This document shows positions 1 to 5,599 of a stretch of 7,697 bases of DNA, piece after piece. The position numbers and the translations under genes are program-made. Below the pieces are notes generated by a model, which saw only the letters and a program-made list of their open reading frames with translations, was not told where the DNA came from and did not search any database. This DNA comes from Mogibacterium sp. (GTDB lineage Bacteria; Bacillota; Clostridia; Peptostreptococcales; Anaerovoracaceae). The stretch covers positions 1 through 7,697 of the forward strand of contig JAFREV010000094.1 of NCBI GenBank assembly GCA_017434685.1, given 5' to 3'. Numbering within the stretch: the stretch's first letter is position 1; each line of letters opens with the position of its first letter.

Positions 1-2
1 AT

Positions 3-665
3 AACATCTGGCTCTACAAAGGGGGCACATTTGGATTTGCAAATACCGGTAACGAACCATATTCAGAGCTATATGCCTGCCAGATTGCAGAGAAGATGGG
101 CATCAACGCAGTGCATTATGATATAGAAAACTGGTCAGGGATATTGGCATCCAAATGCAAATTATTTACGGACATCGATACGTCTTACATTCCCATAGGC
201 AGAATAGTCACGGAAGGCGGGATAAACGCAGTCCTTGATTTCTACAAGGAACAGGGAGAGGAGTTCTATGAGCAACTCGTGGATATGCTGGTGCTCGATG
301 CCGTGATAATAAACGAAGACAGGCACTACGGCAATTTTGGAGTGCTGAGAGATAATAAAACAGGAAAGATTGTCGCACCGGCTCCGGTATTCGATAATGG
401 AGTTTCCCTCCTGTGCTATGCGATGAAAGATGATTTCGAAGAACAGAAACTGAAAAATTATCTTTCCGAACGCACGAATCCTTACGGATACGACAATCAG
501 TTCATCCCTCTGGCCAAGAGAATAATGGGCAAGAGACAGAAAAATATGCTGCGCAAACTGATCAACTTCAAATTCGAGGAAAGCGACCTGTCAAACCTCC
601 CGACCTGGAGGCTGGCAGCGCTCGAGGACATCATACAGCAGCGCATCGCAGAACTGCTGAAATAA
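3..665 (+). CDS. HipA-like Ser/Thr kinase, C-terminal part (5' end outside window)
   Basis: The frame is open from the window edge (reading N-I-W-L-Y-K-G-G at base 3) to TAA at 663-665, so the ATG at 96 is an internal methionine, not the start. Seen: a HipA-type kinase core. The motif NEDRHYGNFG carries the presumed catalytic Asp (codon 318-320) and metal-binding Asn (333-335); FDNG, with Asp at 393-395, matches the DFG-like metal site. The upstream EPYSELYACQIAEKMGI segment resembles HipA-like proteins of Clostridia. Known: HipA kinases phosphorylate protein targets such as glutamyl-tRNA synthetase and are usually neutralised by an HTH antitoxin, HipB. Inference: an active kinase, possibly the toxin of a toxin-antitoxin pair. 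No HipB-like gene is visible; it could lie upstream, or control could be of another type. Substrate unknown. The C-terminus is intact and ends in a charged helix-like tail. Fold assignment is confident, biological role is not. Confidence 0.85.
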   Translation, partial: NIWLYKGGTFGFANTGNEPYSELYACQIAEKMGINAVHYDIENWSGILASKCKLFTDIDTSYIPIGRIVTEGGINAVLDFYKEQGEEFYEQLVDMLVLDAVIINEDRHYGNFGVLRDNKTGKIVAPAPVFDNGVSLLCYAMKDDFEEQKLKNYLSERTNPYGYDNQFIPLAKRIMGKRQKNMLRKLINFKFEESDLSNLPTWRLAALEDIIQQRIAELLK

Positions 666-676
666 ACAAAAAGTAG

Positions 677-825
677 ATGAAAAAGACGCGCTCATACTCG
701 CACTCATGCTCGCACTGTCGGTAGCACCGATGCTGACGGACAGGGCATTTGCGGCGGGGACAGCTCTATACATCGAGAGAGAATGGAACGGCATCTGGAA
801 GACCTGCAAGGCGACTGTGAGATAG
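677..825 (+). pseudogene. Small secreted-peptide-like frame broken by one base in an A-run
   Basis: Eleven bases after the HipA-like stop an ATG (677) begins M-K-K and then runs into a nonsense frame that stops at TAG. Shifting by one base at the A5 run (680-684; a sixth A would restore frame) gives a 49-residue product. It has M-K-K-D, a hydrophobic core LILALMLALSVAPML, a plausible signal peptidase site after RAFA, and a short basic tail AGTALYIEREWNGIWKTCKATVR-like in content (two Trp, one Cys), stopping at 823-825. Without a shift, the only in-frame start is ATG 706 (39 residues), which keeps only half of the hydrophobic core. No good ribosome binding site is visible before 677 or 706. 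The core is encoded by an imperfect 12-bp tandem repeat (691-714). I do not recognise the tail. Options are a decayed gene remnant, a homopolymer sequencing error in a real small gene, or slippage-controlled expression. Confidence 0.4.
691..714 (+). repeat. Imperfect 12-bp tandem repeat in the signal-peptide-like frame
   Basis: CTCATACTCGCA (691-702) is followed directly by CTCATGCTCGCA (703-714), one mismatch. In the signal-peptide frame it encodes L-I-L-A then L-M-L-A, so the repeat lengthens the hydrophobic core by whole codons. Confidence 0.7.
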
Positions 826-880
826 AGCCGAAACAGAGCCGTTTTGATAAACGGCTCTAAAACGGTTGACTTACGGCTCT
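824..880. repeat. Four AGAGCCG heptamers in nested inverted arrangement (candidate operator)
   Basis: AGAGCCG occurs at 824-830 and 835-841, and its complement CGGCTCT at 852-858 and 874-880. The inner pair extends to a perfect 9-bp inverted repeat, AGAGCCGTT (835-843) and AACGGCTCT (850-858), with a 6-base spacer. The two direct copies are 11 bp apart and the two inverse copies 22 bp apart, close to one and two helical turns, so like copies face the same side of DNA. The last copy lies inside the spacer of the promoter for the XRE-Uma2 gene. No T-run follows the inner hairpin on either strand, which argues against a terminator. Inference: a multi-site operator, most simply for autoregulation by the downstream HTH protein. 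No binding evidence exists in the sequence itself. Confidence 0.55.
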
Positions 881-894
881 GAATAATATACAAT
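866..894 (+). promoter_or_regulatory. Sigma-A type promoter upstream of the XRE-Uma2 gene
   Basis: TTGACT (866-871) and TACAAT (889-894) are separated by 17 bp, each matching the sigma-A hexamer at five of six positions. Transcription would start near 901. A CGGCTCT heptamer sits in the spacer, where a bound protein would block RNA polymerase. Confidence 0.65.
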
Positions 895-896
895 GA

Positions 897-929
897 CTGC
901 ACCAAGGCAGCAACCTTGATGCAGTTTTT
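897..929 (+). terminator. Rho-independent terminator-like hairpin at the predicted start of the XRE-Uma2 transcript
   Basis: CTGCACCAAGG (897-907) pairs with CCTTGATGCAG (914-924) with a single C-A mismatch and a 6-base loop, followed by TTTTT (925-929). The + strand orientation suits ending transcripts that come from the HipA-like gene. The promoter at 866-894 predicts a start near 901, inside the 5' arm, so transcripts made there would keep only a stump of the stem (caagg/ccttg) and could escape. It could instead be an attenuator. Confidence 0.65.
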
Positions 930-968
930 GTATATTTGGATATTTACGGGGTGCGGAAAGGATCGGCT

Positions 969-1835
969 ATGAAAGTATCTGAACTAAAAGAACGCAAGAA
1001 AGAACTCGGTTATTCGAACGAGAAGGTGTCTGAGCTGTCCGGCGTGCCTCTTGGCACCATTCAGAAGATATTCGGCGGAGCGACGGAGACGCCGAGGTAT
1101 GAGACGCTCAAGAAAATTGAGAGAGTGCTTTTTCCGGAATATGGCTATATGCCGGGTATCAATTATGATGATGTGATCAGGAGCAGCTCGATTGAGGAGC
1201 CTGTGGCGGTCAGGGACAGCTCGGAGCTCGAAAACTACGGATACAATAATGTTGCATTCGCCGGAAAGAGACAGGGTGAATATACAGTCGATGACTGGTT
1301 TGCCCTGCCGGATGGAGTTCGCATGGAGCTTATCGACGGCAGACTTTACGATATGGCGCCGCCTTCGATTACACATCAGCATTTTGTGACGCAGCTATGT
1401 GTGGAAATAGAAATTGCTATCAGGAAGGATGGCAAACGCAAATGTATGCCATTTGCGTCACCCGTTGGGGTGCAGCTTAATAAAGATAAGAAGACTATGC
1501 TGGAGCCAGATGTGGTTATTGTTTGCGATAATCAGAAATTCGACGACGGTCATCGCGTGATATACGGAGCACCGGACTTTGTGGCAGAGGTGCTGTCGCC
1601 TTCCACTGCAGGTTACGACAGGATACTGAAGCTTAATAAATACTGGATGGGCGGCGTCCGCGAGTACTGGATAATAGATACCAATGCAGAGGAGATAATG
1701 GTCTATCATTTTGAAAAGGGAAGCATACCGGACAAATACACATTCGAGGATACGGTTCACATCGGGATATCTGAGGGCCTGATTGAGGTTGATTTCAAGG
1801 CTATGATGGAGCGGCTCAGGAGCTTCTTCAGGTAG
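969..1835 (+). CDS. XRE-family HTH / Uma2-family nuclease-like fusion protein
   Basis: The start chosen is ATG 969, preceded by AAAGGA (957-962) at 6-base spacing; an in-frame TTG at 936 would add 11 residues but has no ribosome binding site. Product 288 residues. Residues ~4-55 form an XRE/Cro-type helix-turn-helix (VSELSGVPLGTIQKIFGG, then a TLKKIERVL helix). After a ~45-residue linker, residues ~104-287 match the Uma2 family (formerly DUF820): YTVDDWFALP, MELIDGRLYDMAPPSITH, EPDVVIV (D181), AEVLSPST (E207), then K221 and KYWMGGVREYWIID. Uma2 domains have a PD-(D/E)XK restriction-endonuclease fold and the presumed catalytic acids are all present. Target and physiological role of the family are not established. 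Inference: the HTH targets the protein to DNA and may repress its own promoter through the heptamers at 824-880. It is separated from uvrA by 63 bases containing a uvrA promoter, so the two are probably not co-regulated. Confidence 0.85.
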   Translation: MKVSELKERKKELGYSNEKVSELSGVPLGTIQKIFGGATETPRYETLKKIERVLFPEYGYMPGINYDDVIRSSSIEEPVAVRDSSELENYGYNNVAFAGKRQGEYTVDDWFALPDGVRMELIDGRLYDMAPPSITHQHFVTQLCVEIEIAIRKDGKRKCMPFASPVGVQLNKDKKTMLEPDVVIVCDNQKFDDGHRVIYGAPDFVAEVLSPSTAGYDRILKLNKYWMGGVREYWIIDTNAEEIMVYHFEKGSIPDKYTFEDTVHIGISEGLIEVDFKAMMERLRSFFR

Positions 1836-1849
1836 GATCGGAAAAGAAA

Positions 1850-1863
1850 AGAATGTTTGTTCA
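1850..1863. promoter_or_regulatory. Candidate LexA (SOS) box upstream of uvrA
   Basis: The stretch GAATGTTTGTTC (1851-1862) fits the Gram-positive LexA pattern GAAC-N4-GTTC with one mismatch in the eight core bases; the outer C and G of the longer consensus are absent. It overlaps the -35 region of the uvrA promoter, where a repressor would act. uvrA is a classic SOS gene, which supports the call. A single imperfect match is weak evidence by itself. Confidence 0.4.
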
Positions 1864-1888
1864 CATAGCGCGAACGATGTGATATACT
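1860..1888 (+). promoter_or_regulatory. uvrA promoter with extended -10
   Basis: TTCACA (1860-1865; five of six) and TATACT (1883-1888; five of six) are 17 bp apart, and TGA directly precedes the -10 as in extended -10 promoters. The predicted start, near 1895, leaves only about four bases before the uvrA ATG. Confidence 0.6.
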
Positions 1889-1898
1889 TATCGTCGTT

Positions 1899-4793
1899 AT
1901 GGAAAAGAACATTGTAATTAAAGGTGCCAGAGAGCACAATCTGAAGAATATAGACGTAACGATACCAAGGGACAAGATGGTGGTGCTGACCGGGCTTTCG
2001 GGCTCGGGCAAATCCTCGCTCGCTTTCGATACCATCTATGCAGAGGGACAGAAGAAATATGTGGAGTCTCTCTCTTCGTATGCGAGGCAATTCCTGGGGC
2101 TTATGAAAAAGCCGGATGTGCAGCTGATTGAAGGGCTGTCACCGGCTATTTCAATTGACCAGAAAACCACGAACAAAAATCCGAGGTCGACAGTCGGAAC
2201 AGTTACGGAGATATATGACTATCTCAGGCTTTTATATGCCAGAATCGGCATACCGCACTGCCCGATTTGCGGCAGGGTCATAGAGAGCCAGAGCATAGAC
2301 AGCATAATAGAGAACATTCAGAGCCATGAAGAGGGTACGAGACTGACCGTCTTTGCGCCGGTTATAAGGGGCAGGAAGGGCGAGCACAAGTCTGTCATAG
2401 ACAGACTGCGCCGTGACGGCTACACCAGGGTCAGGGTCGACGGCGCCATGTCGCGCCTCGACGAGGGCGACATCGTGCTCGCAAAAAACAACAAACACAA
2501 CATCGACATCGTCGTTGACAGAATAGTCCTGCGCGAGGACAACAGAAGCCGTATAGCGGAGGCACTCGAGCTGGCCATCAAGGAAGGAGAAGGCATCTGC
2601 AATGTGCTTTTCCAGCCGCCCAAAGACGGGGCTGAGAAGATAGAGGGCAGCGACGGAGATATAGTCAGAGCCGAAAGCGAGGAACACGAGGTCACATTTT
2701 CCACCATGCTCTCCTGCCCGGAGCACGGAATAAGCATGGAGGAGATGGAGCCGCGCATATTCTCGTTCAACGCGCCCTATGGTGCGTGTGAACACTGCAC
2801 GGGGCTCGGCTTTACGCTCAGAATTACAGATGATGCGGTCGTCGCTGATGAAAACCTGAGCCTGCTTGATGGCGCAATGGGTAATGTATTTGGATCCCTC
2901 GATGCCATGGGCTGGTACCGCCACATGATAGACCGCCTGGCTATAGACCACAACGCGGACATCACCCTTCCGTACAAAGCTTTGCCGCCTAAATTCAAGG
3001 ATGAGCTGCTACACGGCACGGGAAGCCGCAAGATCAAATACACATATACCGCAAAGTCCGGACATGTTTCGCATATGAACCATACATTCGAGGGCGTCAT
3101 ACCGAGCCTCGAGAGGAGATGGGGAGAGACAAATTCGGAATATATTAAGGAAAAGATAAGCGACATGATGACCGAGGATGAGTGTCCTGTCTGCCATGGA
3201 AGAAAGCTCAAAGACACTGTACTCGCAGTCACTGTTGGAGGAAAGAACATCATGGAACTGACCGACCTTTCGGTCGTGCAGGCCGTGGACTTCTTCGAAA
3301 AGCTCGATAAAAAACTCAACGACAGAGAAAAGAAGATAAGCGAGATGGTCGTCAAGGAGATAAAAGCGAGGCTGAAATTCCTCAAAGACGTAGGTCTCGG
3401 ATATCTGACGCTGTCAAGATCTGCGTCCACGCTCTCCGGCGGAGAGTCCCAGCGCATCAGGCTCGCAACGCAGATAGGATCGGGCCTGGTCGGCGTTCTT
3501 TACATACTCGATGAGCCATCCATCGGCCTTCATCAGAGCGATAATGACAAACTCCTCGCTTCGCTTCGAAGCCTCACGGATATGGGAAACACCCTCATCA
3601 TAGTCGAGCACGACGAGGACACCATGTACGCGGCAGATCACATCGTGGACATAGGTCCGGGCGCCGGCGTGAACGGAGGAGAGCTTGTTTGCCAGGGCAC
3701 TGTCGAAGACATTAAAAAATGCAAGGATTCTGTCACGGGGCAGTACCTCTCGGGCAAACGCCACATAGGTGTTCCGTCAAAGCGCAGAAAAGGCACGGGT
3801 GAATACCTTGAGATAAAAGGTGCGAAAGAGAACAACCTGAAGAATATCAATGTAAAGATTCCGGCGGGAGAACTCGTGCTCGTCACGGGCGTTTCGGGCT
3901 CGGGCAAATCGAGCCTGGTCAATGAAATCCTGTACAAAGGGGTGTCCCGCATCACCAACCGCACTCAGGAGAGACCGGGCAAGTTCAAGGAAATCAAGGG
4001 CATTGAGTTCTTCGACAAGGTCATCAACATCGACCAGTCGCCTATAGGCAAGACTCCGAGGTCCAATCCTGCGACATACACCGGTATGTTCACTCACATC
4101 AGAAACCTCTTCGCAGAGATGCCGGAGGCCAAGATGAGAGGATACAAGCCGGGCAGGTTCAGCTTTAATGTCAAAGGCGGCCGCTGCGAACATTGCAACG
4201 GCGACGGCATAATTAAGGTTGAGATGAACTTCTTGCCGGATGTTTTCGTGCCGTGCGAGGTCTGCGGAGGCGCACGCTACAATCACGAAACCCTGGAGGT
4301 TAAATACAGAGGAAAGAGCATTTCCGAAGTCCTAGCCATGACGGTGCATGAAGCGCTCACATTCTTTGAAAACCAGCCTGCCATAGTCAGATATCTCAAG
4401 ACCCTCGATGATGTGGGCCTCGGTTACATAAGCCTCGGCCAGCCATCGACTCAGCTCTCCGGCGGAGAGGCGCAGAGGATAAAACTCGCGACGGAGCTTT
4501 CAAAGAGAAGCACAGGCCGCACGCTCTACATACTCGATGAGCCGACCACGGGCCTTCATTTTGCAGATGTGGACAAACTTCTCTACGTCCTTAACAGACT
4601 GGTGGACGATGGAAATACAGTAGTGGTCATAGAGCACAACCTCGATGTCGTCAAGCAGGCCGATTACATAATCGACCTCGGGCCCGAGGGAGGCGACGGC
4701 GGCGGCCGCATAGTCTGCGAAGGAACTCCTGAGCAGGTCGCCAAGGTAAAGGAATCCTACACCGGCCAGTATCTTAAACGCATGCTCAAGTAA
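1899..4793 (+). CDS. uvrA: UvrABC excinuclease subunit A
   Basis: UvrA is the damage-sensing ATPase of nucleotide excision repair; its dimer scans DNA and loads UvrB at lesions. At 964 residues it is slightly longer than the usual ~940-950 and looks complete. First ABC module: Walker A GLSGSGKSS (32-40), CPIC (121-124), zinc module C273/H276...C297/C300, signature LSGGE (512-516), Walker B VLYILDEPSIGLH (from 533). Second module: Walker A GVSGSGKSS (664-672), zinc finger C763/C766...C786/C789 in the damage-binding region, signature LSGGE (853-857), Walker B TLYILDEPTTGLH (from 875). The first zinc module has His (H276) where Cys is more usual, giving C-X2-H...C-X2-C. The ATG at 1899 starts the canonical N-terminus (KGAREHNLKNI), but no Shine-Dalgarno site precedes it, consistent with a nearly leaderless transcript. 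No uvrB or uvrC lies in the window; uvrA appears to be a single-gene unit with its own promoter and terminator. Confidence 0.98.
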   Translation: MEKNIVIKGAREHNLKNIDVTIPRDKMVVLTGLSGSGKSSLAFDTIYAEGQKKYVESLSSYARQFLGLMKKPDVQLIEGLSPAISIDQKTTNKNPRSTVGTVTEIYDYLRLLYARIGIPHCPICGRVIESQSIDSIIENIQSHEEGTRLTVFAPVIRGRKGEHKSVIDRLRRDGYTRVRVDGAMSRLDEGDIVLAKNNKHNIDIVVDRIVLREDNRSRIAEALELAIKEGEGICNVLFQPPKDGAEKIEGSDGDIVRAESEEHEVTFSTMLSCPEHGISMEEMEPRIFSFNAPYGACEHCTGLGFTLRITDDAVVADENLSLLDGAMGNVFGSLDAMGWYRHMIDRLAIDHNADITLPYKALPPKFKDELLHGTGSRKIKYTYTAKSGHVSHMNHTFEGVIPSLERRWGETNSEYIKEKISDMMTEDECPVCHGRKLKDTVLAVTVGGKNIMELTDLSVVQAVDFFEKLDKKLNDREKKISEMVVKEIKARLKFLKDVGLGYLTLSRSASTLSGGESQRIRLATQIGSGLVGVLYILDEPSIGLHQSDNDKLLASLRSLTDMGNTLIIVEHDEDTMYAADHIVDIGPGAGVNGGELVCQGTVEDIKKCKDSVTGQYLSGKRHIGVPSKRRKGTGEYLEIKGAKENNLKNINVKIPAGELVLVTGVSGSGKSSLVNEILYKGVSRITNRTQERPGKFKEIKGIEFFDKVINIDQSPIGKTPRSNPATYTGMFTHIRNLFAEMPEAKMRGYKPGRFSFNVKGGRCEHCNGDGIIKVEMNFLPDVFVPCEVCGGARYNHETLEVKYRGKSISEVLAMTVHEALTFFENQPAIVRYLKTLDDVGLGYISLGQPSTQLSGGEAQRIKLATELSKRSTGRTLYILDEPTTGLHFADVDKLLYVLNRLVDDGNTVVVIEHNLDVVKQADYIIDLGPEGGDGGGRIVCEGTPEQVAKVKESYTGQYLKRMLK

Positions 4794-4814
4794 AGCTGGC
4801 AGATATAGATTCTG

Positions 4815-4855
4815 AATACACCCGGAGCAATAAGTCACTTGCACGGGTGTATTTT
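4815..4855 (+). terminator. Terminator-like hairpin after uvrA
   Basis: AATACACCCG (4815-4824) pairs perfectly with CGGGTGTATT (4844-4853). The 19-base loop can add an inner 4-bp stem (GCAA 4827-4830 with TTGC 4839-4842). Downstream sequence is T-rich (TT, then AAGTTTGGTTTT) rather than a pure T-run, so efficiency may be modest. It lies 21 bases after the uvrA stop and before the two-component operon. Confidence 0.65.
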
Positions 4856-4885
4856 AAGTTTGGTTTTAAGTTAAAGCTTTACTAT
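4852..4885 (+). promoter_or_regulatory. Direct repeat upstream of the response regulator gene (candidate autoregulatory site)
   Basis: TTTTAAGTT occurs at 4852-4860 and 4864-4872, a 12-bp period. OmpR-family regulators bind tandem sites spaced about one helical turn, so this may be the binding site of the regulator encoded just downstream. Near it lie the palindrome TAAAGCTTTA (4872-4881) and a weak -10-like TACTAT (4880-4885). No convincing -35/-10 pair could be fixed for this operon: TTTACT/CATAAT (4878/4902) would start transcription inside the ribosome binding site, and TTAAAG/CAGAAT (4871/4894) is a poor match. The first repeat also overlaps the uvrA terminator arm, so chance is possible. 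Confidence 0.3.
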
Positions 4886-4926
4886 TGTGCCATCAGAATT
4901 GCATAATAATGAGGTGAGGAAGAATA

Positions 4927-5598
4927 ATGAGAATATTACTTGCAGAAGACGAAGTGGCACTGGCCAAGGCCATAGCCAAAATATTTGAAAAGAGCAATTA
5001 CTCGATAGACGTGGTGCACGACGGACAGGATGCACTCGACTATTTGGATGCGGGAAATTATGACGCCGCGGTACTTGACATTATGATGCCTAAAGTCGAC
5101 GGCATTACAGTTCTGAAGAAGCTGCGAGAGTCGGGAAGCGACCTTCCGGTTTGCATGCTGACGGCAAAGTCCGAGATAGATGATAAAGTCCTCGGACTCG
5201 ATAGCGGAGCGAACTACTATCTGACGAAACCTTTCGATGCCAAGGAACTCCTTGCTGCAGTCAGAGCGATTACGAGGTCCGGACACGAGGTGGATACCAA
5301 GATCACATACGGCGACCTCAGCCTGGACCGCACGAGTTTCGAACTGGCGACTCCGCACGCAGAGGTGCAGCTTGCCAACAAGGAATTCCAGATGATGGAG
5401 ATGCTGATGGCAAATCCGGGCACGGTCATATCCGTGGATACATTTATGGACCACGTATGGGGCTACGACACCGAGACCGAGAGCAATGTCGTTTGGGTGT
5501 ATATCTCGTATCTTCGCAAGAAACTCACAGCTCTCAAGAGCAATGTAAAAATCAAAGCGCTCAGAAATGCGGGCTACTCGCTTTACATAGAGGAATAG
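4927..5598 (+). CDS. OmpR/PhoB-family response regulator
   Basis: This is a cytoplasmic transcription factor, 223 residues, the family's normal length. The receiver domain (1-~115) has the acidic pocket E7/D8, the phospho-acceptor D51 in LDIMMP, switch T79 and invariant K101 in LTKPF. The C-terminal winged-helix domain (~125-221) shows the usual NKEFQMMEMLMANPG start and the VWVYISYLRKKL recognition region, ending in the ALRNAGYSLY wing. The ATG at 4927 follows an excellent Shine-Dalgarno stretch, GAGGTGAGGA (4911-4920). It is translated just ahead of the histidine kinase gene with one base between them, so the two form an operon and a cognate pair. The signal and target genes cannot be read from sequence. 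The direct repeat at 4852-4872 is a candidate self-binding site. Confidence 0.96.
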   Translation: MRILLAEDEVALAKAIAKIFEKSNYSIDVVHDGQDALDYLDAGNYDAAVLDIMMPKVDGITVLKKLRESGSDLPVCMLTAKSEIDDKVLGLDSGANYYLTKPFDAKELLAAVRAITRSGHEVDTKITYGDLSLDRTSFELATPHAEVQLANKEFQMMEMLMANPGTVISVDTFMDHVWGYDTETESNVVWVYISYLRKKLTALKSNVKIKALRNAGYSLYIEE

Positions 5599-5599
5599 A

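Noticed and set aside
835..858. Inner 9-bp inverted repeat as a rho-independent terminator of the HipA-like gene
   Set aside because: It is followed by AAAACGG on the + strand and GTTTCGG on the - strand, not a T-run; the hairpin at 897-929 is the better terminator.
936..968. TTG start adding 11 residues to the XRE-Uma2 protein
   Set aside because: No ribosome binding site precedes it, and it lies only seven bases after the terminator-like T-run; ATG 969 has AAAGGA at good spacing and begins at the HTH domain.
1859..1875. GTTC...GAAC dyad as a second regulatory site before uvrA
   Set aside because: The half-sites face the wrong way for LexA (GAAC must come first) and are only four bases each; one half is already used in the better 1850-1863 match.
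2232..2951. Long minus-strand open frame within uvrA (239 codons), and similar ones at 1458-2090 and 4936-5697
   Set aside because: They are antisense to clearly conserved protein domains, lack ribosome binding sites, and have no recognisable motifs.
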